Source of the DNA: Micromonospora sediminimaris
Lineage (GTDB): Bacteria > Actinomycetota > Actinomycetes > Mycobacteriales > Micromonosporaceae
DNA length: 64,000 nt
Direction: 5' to 3'
NCBI GenBank assembly: GCA_900112325.1
Contig: FOLJ01000004.1
Coordinates: forward strand, 186,001-250,000
Below are positions 35,469-43,637 of the stretch, one piece after another. Both the position numbers and the translations under genes were made by a program. How positions within the stretch are numbered: the stretch's first letter is position 1; every line of letters starts with the position of its first letter. The notes beneath the pieces are model-generated. The model ran no database searches. It saw only the letters and a list, made by a program, of their open reading frames with translations, and was not told the DNA's origin.

Positions 35469-36739
35469 CCAGCCGCCGCACGGTGGTGACCGGCGTCGGG
35501 GTGGTGGCCCCCGGTGGGGTGACCCGGGACCGGTTCTGGAAGAGCATCACCGAGGGCCGTACGGCGACCCGGCGGATCAGCTTCTTCGACCCGTCACCGT
35601 TCCGGTCGCAGATCGCCGCCGAGTGCGACTTCGACCCGGACGCCGCCGGACTGACCCCGGCCCAGCGGCAGCGCGCCGACCGGTACGTGCAGTTCGCGCT
35701 GGCCTGTGCCGCCGAGGCGGTCGCCGACAGCGGGCTGGACCTCACCGACGCCGAACGCGACCGGGCCGGGGTGGTGCTCGGCACCGCGGTCGGCGGCACC
35801 ATGGCGCTGGAGCAGGAGTACGTGACGGTGAGCGACAGCGGCCGGCGCTGGTTGGTCGACGCGGCACTCGGCGGCCCGTACCTCTACCCGGCGCTGATGC
35901 CCAGCAGCCTGGCCGCCGACGTGGCCTGCCGCCACGGCCTGCACGGTCCGGCCCAGGTGATCTCCACCGGCTGTACCTCCGGCATCGACGCCATCGGGTA
36001 CGCCCACCAACTCGTCGTCGACGGCGAGGCCGACATCGTGCTCGCCGGGGCAGCCGACTCGCCCATCTCACCGGTCACCGTCGCCTCGTTCGACGCCATC
36101 AAGGCGACCAGCCCGGACAACGACGACCCGGCGCACGCCTCCCGCCCCTTCGACGCCGATCGGCACGGATTCGTGCTGGCCGAGGGGGCGGCGGTGCTGG
36201 TGCTGGAGGAGGCCGGACACGCCGCGCGGCGCGGCGCGCACGTCTACTGCGAGGTGGCCGGCTACGCCAGTCGCAGCAACGGATACCACATGACCGGGCT
36301 GCGCCCCGACGGCCTGGAGATGGGGCTGGCCATCACCGACGCGCTGCGGCAGGCGCGCCTGGCGCCCGAGGACGTCTCCTACATCAGCGCCCACGGCTCG
36401 GGTACCCGGCAGAACGACAGGCACGAGACGGCTGCGTTCAAACGGTCGCTCGGATCGGCGGCCTACCGGGTACCGATCAGTTCGATCAAGTCGATGGTCG
36501 GGCACTCACTTGGTGCCATCGGCGCCATCGAGATGGCCGCGTGCGCGTTGGCCATCGAGTTCGGGGTGGTGCCGCCGACCGCCAACTGGGCCACCCGGGA
36601 TCCGGAATGCGACCTGGACTACGTGCCCAACGAGGCCCGGGAGGTGCCGGTGGACGTCGCGCTCTCGGTGGGCAGCGGCTTCGGCGGCTTCCAGTCGGCC
36701 ATGCTGTTCCGCCGGTTGGCCCGGGACGTGACACCGTGA
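35465..36739 (+). CDS. Type II PKS ketosynthase alpha (WhiE ORFIII-like)
   Basis: 424 residues. Catalytic Cys170 lies in [16 protein letters not shown], the first catalytic His in [13 protein letters not shown] and the second in [15 protein letters not shown], with the acidic/lysine partner positions in place. The start [22 protein letters not shown] is standard for type II ketosynthases. With the chain-length factor encoded downstream it forms the heterodimer that condenses malonyl units on the ACP. No ketoreductase gene is present in the cluster, as in whiE, so the chain is expected to remain unreduced. Product length cannot be read from sequence alone. Confidence 0.95.
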
Positions 36740-36776
36740 GCACGCGTCGGGTCCGGACGGCCGTCGAGGTGACGGC

Positions 36777-38024
36777 GTGACCGGCGGGCGGGCCGTGGTC
36801 ACCGGCATCGGGGTGGTGGCGCCCAGCGGCGTCGGCGCGGACGCGCACTGGCGTACGGTCCTGGCCGGCTGCCGTCGTACCGGTCCGATCACCCTGTTCG
36901 ACGCCGCCGGGTATCCGACCCGTCTCGGCGGCGAGGTGGCGGACTTCGACCCGGCCCGGTACGCCGACAACCGCGCTCTGGTGCAGACGGACAGGTGGAC
37001 GCACCTCGGGTTCGCCGCCACTGCGCTGGCGCTGGCTGACGCCGGCCTGCCGGAGCGGGCCCCCGACCCGTACGGCTGGGCGGTGACCCTGGCCAGCGCC
37101 TCCGGCGGCAACCTGTTCGGCCAGCGGGAGCTGCAACGTCTCTGGTCGTCACCGTCGCGCACGGTCGGCGCGTACCAGTCGATCGCCTGGTTCTACGCGG
37201 CCAGCGTCGGACAGCTCTCCATCCGGCATCAGGCGAAGGGGCCGTGCGGAGTGCTGGTGGCGGAGTCAGCCGGTGGCCTGGACAGTCTGGCGCACGCGGT
37301 GCGGGCCGTGCGGCGCGGCGCCTCGGTGGTGCTCGCCGGGGCGACCGAGTGCCCGCTGAGCCCGTACGCGCTCGCCTGTCAGCTGCGGTCCGGCCTGCTC
37401 AGCGAGGTGGCCGATCCGGAACACGCCTACCGGCCGTTCGACGCCACCGCCAGCGGCTACCTGCCCGCCGAGGGAGGCGCGGTGTTCGTGGTGGAGGAAC
37501 TGGACCACGCCCGAGCGAGGGGGGCGCGCAGCTACGGCGAGGTGACCGGCTGGGGCGCCACCCACGACGCGGCGCACACCACGTCCGACAGCGCCGGTGA
37601 CCCGCATCAGTACGCCCGCGCGATGCGGCTGGCCCTGGGCCGGGCCGGCGTCGAGCCGGACGAGGTGGACGTGGTGGTCCCCGACGCGCTCGGGGTACCC
37701 CGCTACGACCGGGCCGAGGCGAGCGCCCTGCGTGCCGTCTTCGGTGCCCGCACGCCGCCGGTCAGTACCCACAAGGAGTTGACCGGGCGGGCGCATCAGG
37801 GCGGGTCGGCGCTGGACGTGGCCACCGCCCTGCTCGCCTTCGCGCACGACACACTGCCCGCCTCGGCCGGTCCGGATGTCGTGGCCGAGGGCTGTGAGCT
37901 GGATTTCCTACGGGCCCCCCGCCGCCCGCGTACCCGGGTGGCGCTGGTCTGCGCCCGAGGTTTCGACGGATTCAACAGTGCGCTGGTGTTGCGCGGTGCG
38001 CCACCGGCCGGAGAGGAGGGGTGA
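36777..38024 (+). CDS. Type II PKS chain-length factor (KS-beta)
   Basis: 415 residues, GTG with GAGGTGA upstream, 37 bases after KS-alpha. Sequence follows the ketosynthase fold (GRAVVTGIGVVAPSGVGADAHW; HKELTGRAHQGGSALDVATALLAF). The position of the active-site Cys is Ser164 in GVLVAESAGGLDSLAHA; most chain-length factors have Gln here (VAEQAGG), used for malonyl decarboxylation in starter formation. The codon is TCA, rare in this genome. It forms the heterodimer with KS-alpha and fixes the number of extension rounds. If decarboxylation does not occur here, KS-alpha or another priming route must provide it. Confidence 0.92.
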   Translation: MTGGRAVVTGIGVVAPSGVGADAHWRTVLAGCRRTGPITLFDAAGYPTRLGGEVADFDPARYADNRALVQTDRWTHLGFAATALALADAGLPERAPDPYGWAVTLASASGGNLFGQRELQRLWSSPSRTVGAYQSIAWFYAASVGQLSIRHQAKGPCGVLVAESAGGLDSLAHAVRAVRRGASVVLAGATECPLSPYALACQLRSGLLSEVADPEHAYRPFDATASGYLPAEGGAVFVVEELDHARARGARSYGEVTGWGATHDAAHTTSDSAGDPHQYARAMRLALGRAGVEPDEVDVVVPDALGVPRYDRAEASALRAVFGARTPPVSTHKELTGRAHQGGSALDVATALLAFAHDTLPASAGPDVVAEGCELDFLRAPRRPRTRVALVCARGFDGFNSALVLRGAPPAGEEG

Positions 38025-38347
38025 TGACGCGAGCACGGGTGGTGTTCCTGGTCCGGGTGCCTGACGAGCGAACCGAGGATTTCCTGCTGGCCTACGAGGC
38101 GGTCCGGCACCTGGTCGCCGACGGGGTGCCGGGCCATCTTGTCGACCAGGTGTGTCGTTCGTCGACCGACCCGGAGCAGTGGCTGATCACCAGCGAGTGG
38201 AGCAGCCTGGCCGACTTCGAGGCGTGGGAGCGCAGCCCGGAGCACCGCGAACTGGTCCGGCCGATGCGGGAGTGCTTCACCGACGCCCGGTCCCTGCGTT
38301 TCCACATCCACGCGCAGACCCCGGTACCGGCCGGGACGCCCGGGTGA
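38024..38347 (+). CDS. Antibiotic biosynthesis monooxygenase (ABM) family protein
   Basis: 107 residues from ATG, overlapping the chain-length-factor stop by one base (TGATG) with GAGAGGAGGGG upstream. The small ferredoxin-like pattern RARVVFLVRVPDERTEDFLLAYEAVRHLVADGVPGHLVDQVCRSSTDPEQWLITSEWSSLADFEAWERSPEHRELVRPM is that of cofactor-free ABM oxygenases, which introduce quinone oxygen into aromatic polyketides. Last gene of the operon. Members of this family are common at the ends of pentangular and spore-pigment clusters. Confidence 0.85.
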   Translation: MTRARVVFLVRVPDERTEDFLLAYEAVRHLVADGVPGHLVDQVCRSSTDPEQWLITSEWSSLADFEAWERSPEHRELVRPMRECFTDARSLRFHIHAQTPVPAGTPG

Positions 38348-38725
38348 ACGATGCACGCTAGGTGTCGAATCACTCACTCAAGGTTGGCACACGGAATCGA
38401 TCATCCTCGCCGGAGGGCCCGGCGACAATCCGGCCTGATGCCCGTCTCCGGCATCCATTTGCATGAAGCAATGTCCACCGTGCCTGCCGTAGGGTTCCGG
38501 AAGTGCTCCGAGCGGGCGACCTGCGGCCGGTTCGCGCCGCAGCGACGCCGATGGTGAGGTGGGGATGTCATGACCGGACCGCTGTTCTCGCCGGGCGAGG
38601 CCGATCGGCGACTCCTTGTCGATCCGCCGACCCCTCGCCGAGCTGCCGACCCGCGCCGACAAGCACCCCTCCGCCGACCGGCCGAGCCGCGCCGCGCCCC
38701 CGCCGCGGACGTGGCCGGCGGGCCC
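38348..38725. other. Gap after the polyketide operon
   Basis: 378 bases between the polyketide operon and the convergent sialidase-like gene. The first ~130 bases are relatively AT-rich with no clear hairpin. At 38570 a 71-codon plus-strand frame opens after GGTGGGGATGTC (MTGPLFSPGEADRRLLVDPP...), then turns into Pro/Arg-rich low complexity and overlaps the end of the sialidase-like gene by 60 bases. It may be the remnant of a truncated gene, or noise. I see no RNA gene or terminator of the usual type. Confidence 0.4.
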
Positions 38726-39661
38726 TCAGTGCGACCCGAGGTCGACCTCGGCCAGGTAGACGCAGCTGCGCCCCTCGTGGGATGAGTAATAGCTGACGTG
38801 CAGCCGCTCGTCGTGCCAGACCAGGCCGGGATAGCTGGAGTCGCCGCCGGAGGGCAGCGTCACCAGCTCCCGCAGCCGGCCCCGCGCCACGTCGACGGCG
38901 CAGATCGCGGTCCGCACCGCGCCGTCGTGCAGGCGTACGCCAGCCACCAGTGTGCCGTCGGGCAGCCGGCACAGCGCCGGCCCGCCCACGCGTACCCCGA
39001 GGTCCGTCCAGGTCCACTCCCGATAGGGCGGGCGGGCGCGACCCAGCTGGGCGGTTGCCGTACCGCCGTCGCGTCGTAGCAGGCAGGTGGCGGTGCCGTC
39101 GGGGTCGAAGACCAGCCCGGATTCGTTCGGATAACCGCCGGAGAACAAGGTCCGTACCACCGGTCGCAGATCTAAGCCGTCCTCGCTGCGGTAGAGCCGG
39201 ACGAACCGTGGCTCCCGGGTGGCGTAGCCGATGCCGTACATCGCGTCGCCGCACCAGGCGGCCTGCCAGACCCAGACGTCCGGCTCGCCGACCGGTCGTG
39301 GTTCGTCCCACCGCTTACCGTCGTCGCTGACCGCGGCGACGGTCCGGAACCGCTTCGGCGTGCCGGTCGCGGCGGCGGCGAGCAGCTGCAACCGCCCGTC
39401 GGGGCGCCGCACGAAGCGCGGATCGCGCAGGTCGACACCGGCCTGGGCGAGGACCGCCGAGGTCTGCCACGACCGACCGTCCGAGGAGGTCAACACCCGC
39501 AGGACACCGTCGTCGGAGAGGTGCGACAGGCCCTCGCGGAAGGCGCAGAACCAGTTCCCCGCGTACCGGACCAGGTCGGTGAAGGCGCTGTGCGGGGCGG
39601 TGTCACCGATACGGCGTAACGCGCGCACCTCGATGGTCGCCGGGCTGATGATCACGTGCAT
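38726..39661 (-). CDS. Exo-alpha-sialidase/BNR-repeat-like protein
   Basis: 311 residues, ATG. The sequence shows repeated beta-propeller blades with Asp-box-like turns: SSDGRSWQTSAVL, VSDDGKRWDEPRPVG, YRSEDGLDLRPVV (S.D.G..W), as in sialidase-fold glycoside hydrolases. No signal peptide, so it is predicted cytosolic. An Arg triad typical of true sialidases cannot be assigned. An ORF like this next to a CGNR gene carries no clear pathway link. The start has no Shine-Dalgarno sequence. Confidence 0.7.
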   Translation of the reverse strand: MHVIISPATIEVRALRRIGDTAPHSAFTDLVRYAGNWFCAFREGLSHLSDDGVLRVLTSSDGRSWQTSAVLAQAGVDLRDPRFVRRPDGRLQLLAAAATGTPKRFRTVAAVSDDGKRWDEPRPVGEPDVWVWQAAWCGDAMYGIGYATREPRFVRLYRSEDGLDLRPVVRTLFSGGYPNESGLVFDPDGTATCLLRRDGGTATAQLGRARPPYREWTWTDLGVRVGGPALCRLPDGTLVAGVRLHDGAVRTAICAVDVARGRLRELVTLPSGGDSSYPGLVWHDERLHVSYYSSHEGRSCVYLAEVDLGSH

Positions 39662-39766
39662 CGACGGTACGCGGAGCGGACGACGCCGGTGTGGCGGTCG
39701 GACGAACAGTGGACGAACGCGACAGCCCGGCGGTGGTCCACCGGTGGCGCTGCCCGGCGTCGGTGC

Positions 39767-40387
39767 TCACCGGCTCGCCCGGGTGCGGCGCGCGGCGACG
39801 TAGCGTCGGGCCTTCTCGCTGGTCCCGCAGTCGTCCATGCTGCACCAGCGTCGACTTCGGTTCTTGCTCTCGTCGGTGAAGACGAAGCGGCAGCCGCCGC
39901 AGCCCTTGATCCGGTCCAGTGGGCCGGTGGTGAGCAGCTGGATCGCCGCGTGCACCACCGGGCGTAGTGGCCGGGCGATGGTGTGGTCGTCCCGCCAGGT
40001 CCAGACGAAGCTGTCGGCCCGGTCGAGCTGCGCGTGAGCGAGCGCGTCAGCTTCGTCGTCGCGCAGTTCGGCCAGGGCGGACCTGCTCGGGTTCCGGCCG
40101 GTCGCCAGCGCCCGGAACACCTCGTCGAGCCGCTCGCGGGTACGCAGTGACCGCTCGTAGGTGGCCCGCGCGGCGTCCGGGTCGTCGTGGCGGAGACGAT
40201 GCAACCTGGTCACCTCCGCGTCGGTGAGGGCGCCGGCGTAGCCGGCCCAGGCGACCAGCTCGGGATAGCCGGTGAGCACGTCGCCGTCGGGCGGCCCGAC
40301 GGGTGGACCGGTGCGGGTGTTGACGAAGTCCAGCGCGAGGTTGCCGCCTACCAGGCGCAGCCTCCGGACACCCTCGAATGTTTCCAT
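39767..40387 (-). CDS. CGNR zinc-finger regulatory protein (ABATE/CGNR)
   Basis: 206 residues from the ATG METFEGVRRLRLVGGNLALDFVNTRTGPP; further upstream codons run into the divergent promoter. Residues ~10-150 are the stress-induced ABATE domain (LALDFVNT...LVAWA), and the C-terminal CGGCRFVFTDESKNRSRRWCSMDDCG at ~160-190 is the CGNR zinc finger, with CxxC...CxxxxC ligands. These are putative DNA-binding regulators. It diverges from an MFS gene with an inverted repeat between, so it probably regulates that transporter. TAAAGT lies eight bases upstream of the ATG without a Shine-Dalgarno site, suggesting a leaderless transcript. Confidence 0.85.
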   Translation of the reverse strand: METFEGVRRLRLVGGNLALDFVNTRTGPPVGPPDGDVLTGYPELVAWAGYAGALTDAEVTRLHRLRHDDPDAARATYERSLRTRERLDEVFRALATGRNPSRSALAELRDDEADALAHAQLDRADSFVWTWRDDHTIARPLRPVVHAAIQLLTTGPLDRIKGCGGCRFVFTDESKNRSRRWCSMDDCGTSEKARRYVAARRTRASR

Positions 40388-40405
40388 CAAAACAGACTTT
40401 ACCAG

Positions 40406-40434
40406 TTGACCGCGAGTCGGGCGCTCCCTAGTGT
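40406..40434 (+). promoter_or_regulatory. Predicted sigma-A-type promoter of the MFS gene
   Basis: TTGACC at 40406-40411 and TAGTGT at 40429-40434 are separated by 17 bases, close to the consensus -35/-10 pair and 42 bases before the MFS start. Confidence 0.5.
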
Positions 40435-40463
40435 TACCTCCGTAACCGATATAGCAGGTAACA
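40432..40463. promoter_or_regulatory. Inverted repeat (candidate operator) in the CGNR-MFS divergent region
   Basis: TGTTACCT (40432-40439) is the exact reverse complement of AGGTAACA (40456-40463); a third related element GTAACC lies between them at 40442. The repeat overlaps the -10 element and predicted start site of the MFS promoter, the expected place for a repressor. Confidence 0.55.
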
Positions 40464-40475
40464 ACTGGAGGGCGC

Positions 40476-41762
40476 ATGGGACGCGGGCGGGCGACAGTGG
40501 TCCTGATCGGACTGTCGGGCGGCACCTTCCTCTACACCACCGCCGAGGCGCTGCCCATCGGGCTGCTGCTGCCGATGGCGCTGGACCTGGCCGTGTCACC
40601 CGCGGACGTGGGCATGCTGGTTACCGCGTACGGCGCGGTGGTGATGGTCGCTTCGGTGCCGTTGACCGCGCTGGTCCGCCGGGTTCCTCGCCGGCCACTG
40701 CTGTCGGCGCTGCTGGCCGGCTTCGTCGTCAGCAACGCGGTGACGGTCTTCGCGAGCAGCTTCGCGGTGCTGCTGGCGGCCCGGATGGCGACCGCGGCGA
40801 CCCACGCGTTGTTCTGGGCGGTGGTGGTGCCGGCCGCCGCGGAACTGTTCCGGCCGGGGCTCAGTGGCCGGGTGGTCGCGGTCGTGTTCGCGGGGGGCAA
40901 CGTCGCCCTGGCCCTGGGCGTACCCGCGGGCATCTGGCTGGGCGAGCGGGCCGGCTGGCGGGCCTCGTTCCTGGCGGTGGCCGGGCTCGGCGCGGTGGTG
41001 TTCGCGGTGGTCGCCGCGCTGCTGCCCTCGACCCGGCCCGACCAGGGGCACGCCACCCGAGGCGCGACGCCCGACGCCCGACGCTTCTGGCTGCTGGTCG
41101 CGGTGGCCGTGCTGGCGACCGCCGGGGCGATCGCCGCCTACACCTACGTCGCCCTCTTCGTCACCGAGCACAGCGCCATGGCCGCCACCTCGGTCGGTGC
41201 CGTCCTGCTCGTCCGCGGCATCGCCAGCGTGCTCGGCATCCTCGCCGTCGGCGTGCTGGTGGATCGCAGCCCCTGGCTCGCCCTGGTCGCGACGGTCGCC
41301 GTACAGTCGCTGGCCCTGATCGGGCTGTACACACTGGGCCACCGGCCCGCCGCGGCCGTCGGCCTGATCGCACTGGCCGGGCTGGCGTTCGCCGCGTTCA
41401 CCGCTACCCTCGGCGGCCTCGTCCTGCAGGTGGCGCCGGGGCGCTCGGACCTCGCCGCCGCCACCGTGTCGGCCGCCGTCAACGTCGGCATCACCGCTGG
41501 TGCCTTCATCGGCGGGCTAACGCTGCCGAGCCACGGCGTGCACCGCACGGTGCTCATCGGCGCCCTGCTCAGCATCGTGGCGCTGGCGTTGGCGCTTACC
41601 GTTCCGCTTCGGGTGGTGCCGTCTCCGCCTGGTGCAACGCGGCCAACCGCTTCGGGGCGCGGGCGTACCAGGCTTCGACGATCAGCTCGGTCAGCTCGGC
41701 GATGTCGACCCGGTCCAACCGAACCAGCACCGACGGGTAGCCGTCGAAGTGCGGCGTGGTGA
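40476..41762 (+). CDS. MFS transporter with abnormal antisense-derived C-terminus
   Basis: 428 residues, ATG with CTGGAGGGCGC upstream. Helices 1-12 are recognisable, with SPADVGMLVTAYGAVVMVASVPLTALVRRVPRRPLLSALL at helices 2-3, and sequence like that of arabinose-efflux (AraJ/SotB-like) permeases. The normal end would be near LALALTVPLRVVP (residue ~382). Instead the frame runs on for about 45 basic residues (SGRGRTRLRRSARSARRCRPG...) that are antisense to the MmcQ-type gene, a 167-base overlap. The tail therefore looks like loss of the original stop rather than a domain. Substrate unknown. Confidence 0.8.
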   Translation: MGRGRATVVLIGLSGGTFLYTTAEALPIGLLLPMALDLAVSPADVGMLVTAYGAVVMVASVPLTALVRRVPRRPLLSALLAGFVVSNAVTVFASSFAVLLAARMATAATHALFWAVVVPAAAELFRPGLSGRVVAVVFAGGNVALALGVPAGIWLGERAGWRASFLAVAGLGAVVFAVVAALLPSTRPDQGHATRGATPDARRFWLLVAVAVLATAGAIAAYTYVALFVTEHSAMAATSVGAVLLVRGIASVLGILAVGVLVDRSPWLALVATVAVQSLALIGLYTLGHRPAAAVGLIALAGLAFAAFTATLGGLVLQVAPGRSDLAAATVSAAVNVGITAGAFIGGLTLPSHGVHRTVLIGALLSIVALALALTVPLRVVPSPPGATRPTASGRGRTRLRRSARSARRCRPGPTEPAPTGSRRSAAW

Positions 41763-42006
41763 AGAAGCGGTCCGGTTCGTCGGCGAGCAACGCCTCCTTG
41801 ACGCCCAAGTCCGCCACCCGTACCCCGAGGATGGGACCCTCCGGCGCGGCCGGACCGAGGTCCTGGAGTTCCTTGCCGCGTAGCGGGCGTTCCCAGACGA
41901 ACGGCTTGTCCTTCACCCGCCAGGCGGCCACCCCGTCGTAGGAGGGCCGTTCGCTGGTCTCCGGCAGGCCCAGCGCGATCCGGCGTACGTCGTCCCAACT
42001 GGCCAC
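41596..42006 (-). CDS. MmcQ/YjbR family DNA-binding protein
   Basis: 136 residues from the GTG of ASWDDVRRIALGLPETSERPSYDG, which is the conserved family start. WRVKDKPFVWERPLRGKELQDLG, ILGVRVADLGVKEALLADEPDRFFTTPHFDGYPSVLVRLDRVDIAELTELIVEAWYARAPKRLA matches the cyteine-free YjbR fold (a small double-wing-like protein). No specific target is known for the family. The open frame extends further upstream but without conserved sequence. Its 3' part overlaps the end of the MFS gene. Confidence 0.82.
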   Translation of the reverse strand: MASWDDVRRIALGLPETSERPSYDGVAAWRVKDKPFVWERPLRGKELQDLGPAAPEGPILGVRVADLGVKEALLADEPDRFFTTPHFDGYPSVLVRLDRVDIAELTELIVEAWYARAPKRLAALHQAETAPPEAER

Positions 42007-42145
42007 CTCCCGACGGTACGCCAGGTATCGCGCCCGGTGGGCCCCGCCGGGCGCGTCCGACTCCGCCCGGACACCTCGCCGCGCCAGCGCCGATCCTTCG
42101 GCGCGACAGTGGCGTGGCGGGCGTCGGGTCGGCGATGGTGGACGT

Positions 42146-43243
42146 ATGGAGATCACGCCCGGTCCGGCCCCGGTCTGCCTGGCCGACTTCGCCACCCTGG
42201 CCCGGACGGTGCTGCCGCCGCACGTCTGGGACTACCTGGACGGCGGCAGCGGCGCCGAGGTGACCCTGAGTGCGAACCGCCGCGCGCTGGACCGGGTCGG
42301 CGTACTGCCGAGGGTGCTGACCGGGGTGACCACCCCGAGACTGCGGACCCGGTTGCTCGGCCGGGAGTACGCGATGCCGGTGGGGGTGGCGCCGATGGCG
42401 TACCAACGGCTGGTGCATCCCGACGGCGAACCGGCGCTGGCCGCCGCAGCCCGTGCCGCCGAGGTGCCGTACCTGGCCAGCATTCTCGGCAGCACCCCGA
42501 TCGAGCAGGTCACCGCCACCGGCGCCGACGTCTGGTTCCAGCTGTACTGGCTGCGGGACCGGTCGCTGGTGGCCGACCTGCTGGCCCGGGTCCGCGCCGC
42601 CGGCTGTCGGGCGCTGGTGGTCACGGTGGACGTGCCGGTGCTCGGCCGACGTCTGCGGGACCTGCGCAACACCTTCCGGCTGCCGCCGGAGCTGGTCCCG
42701 GCGAATCTGCCGGGTGGCCGCGACGACCTGGCCCACGGCGGTACGCCGGGCGTCACCCCGCTGTCCACGCCGCACGACTCGCCCTTCGCTCCGGCACTGA
42801 GCTGGGCGGATCTGCGGTGGCTGGGGGAGAGGTGCGACCTGCCGCTGGTCGTCAAGGGCATCCTCGACCCGGCCGACGCCGTACGCGCCGTCGAGGCGGG
42901 GGCGCAGGCGGTGGTCGTGTCCAACCACGGCGGCCGGCAGCTCGACGGGGTCCCGGCCAGCGCCACCATGCTGCCCGAGGTGGTGACGGCCGTCGGTGAC
43001 CGGTGCGAGGTGCTGCTGGACAGCGGGATCCGGGGCGGCGTCGACGTGCTGCGCGCGTTGGCGATGGGTGCCTACGGTGTCCTGGTCGGTCGGCCGATGC
43101 TCTGGGCGCTGGCGGTCGGTGGGCAACCGGCGGCCAGCACCGCCCTGGCCCTGCTCGCCGACGAGTTGCGGGACGCGTTGGCCCTGGCCGGCTGCGCCGA
43201 CCCGGTGGCCGCCCGGGCACTGCGCACGGTGCCGGTGGACTGA
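42146..43243 (+). CDS. FMN-dependent alpha-hydroxy-acid oxidase
   Basis: 365 residues, ATG. Classic (S)-2-hydroxy-acid oxidase TIM barrel: start VCLADFATLARTVLPPHVWDYLDGGSG, PVGVAPMAYQRLVHPDGEPALAAAAR, QLYWLRDR, and the FMN-phosphate/active-site motif AVVVSNHGGRQLDGVPA with catalytic His, followed by LLDSGIRGGVDVLRALAMGA. The enzyme oxidises a 2-hydroxy acid (glycolate, lactate or mandelate-like) to the 2-oxo acid with O2 as acceptor. Lactate/glycolate/hydroxymandelate specificity cannot be chosen from sequence, and no partner genes are adjacent. Confidence 0.88.
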   Translation: MEITPGPAPVCLADFATLARTVLPPHVWDYLDGGSGAEVTLSANRRALDRVGVLPRVLTGVTTPRLRTRLLGREYAMPVGVAPMAYQRLVHPDGEPALAAAARAAEVPYLASILGSTPIEQVTATGADVWFQLYWLRDRSLVADLLARVRAAGCRALVVTVDVPVLGRRLRDLRNTFRLPPELVPANLPGGRDDLAHGGTPGVTPLSTPHDSPFAPALSWADLRWLGERCDLPLVVKGILDPADAVRAVEAGAQAVVVSNHGGRQLDGVPASATMLPEVVTAVGDRCEVLLDSGIRGGVDVLRALAMGAYGVLVGRPMLWALAVGGQPAASTALALLADELRDALALAGCADPVAARALRTVPVD

Positions 43244-43337
43244 CCGGTACCGGTACGACGACTCATCGCGTTCACCGCTTTGCAACCTGTGACCGCTGCC
43301 CTGCCGGCGTCCTCGGTGGACGGTCATAATGGGCGAC

Positions 43338-43589
43338 ATGGTTGCCTGGGAGTACGCCCTGCTGGTCCGCCGCTACCAGGGGCAGGGCCGCAATTTTCAT
43401 GTCTCGTTCGTCTGGTACGGCCCGGACGGGTCCCGCAAGGACATCACGGCGTACGGCGACACCGCCATCGCGCATCTCAACCGCGCCGGGCGGGACGGCT
43501 GGGAACTCGTCTCCGCCGCCGAGGACGTGAACAACGTGCAGGGCAGCACCGAGGTCCACCGCTACCACCTCAAACGTCCGATCGCCTGA
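43338..43589 (+). CDS. Small conserved hypothetical protein, leaderless
   Basis: 83 residues from MVAWEYALLVRRYQGQGRNFHVSFVWYGPDGSRKDITAYGDTAIAHLNRAGRDGWELVSAAEDVNNVQGSTEVHRYHLKRPIA. This looks like the DUF4177 group (WEY..L, LN..G..GWEL......, YxLKR). CATAAT at 43325-43330 is a good -10 hexamer ending seven bases before this ATG and there is no Shine-Dalgarno sequence, so a leaderless start is likely; the ATG nine bases upstream falls inside the promoter spacing and is rejected. Ends in a strong terminator shared with glyA. Confidence 0.75.
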   Translation: MVAWEYALLVRRYQGQGRNFHVSFVWYGPDGSRKDITAYGDTAIAHLNRAGRDGWELVSAAEDVNNVQGSTEVHRYHLKRPIA

Positions 43590-43597
43590 GGCCGGGA

Positions 43598-43631
43598 TCG
43601 CGCCGGGCCGGGACGCCCCGGCCCGGCGCGA
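43598..43631. terminator. Perfect 15-bp hairpin, bidirectional
   Basis: TCGCGCCGGGCCGGG (43598-43612) pairs exactly with 43617-43631 around a 4-base ACGC loop. It lies between the convergent hypothetical gene and glyA. Confidence 0.75.
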
Positions 43632-43637
43632 CCGCCG

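Noticed and set aside
38570-38785. Possible small plus-strand gene of 71 codons
   Set aside because: After the first ~20 residues it becomes Pro/Arg-rich and it overlaps the convergent sialidase-like gene; no recognisable motif. Mentioned in the gap entry.
41144-43339. Minus-strand open frame of 731 codons across the MFS, MmcQ and hydroxyacid oxidase genes
   Set aside because: It is mostly antisense low-complexity sequence; only the MmcQ reading frame there has a recognisable fold.
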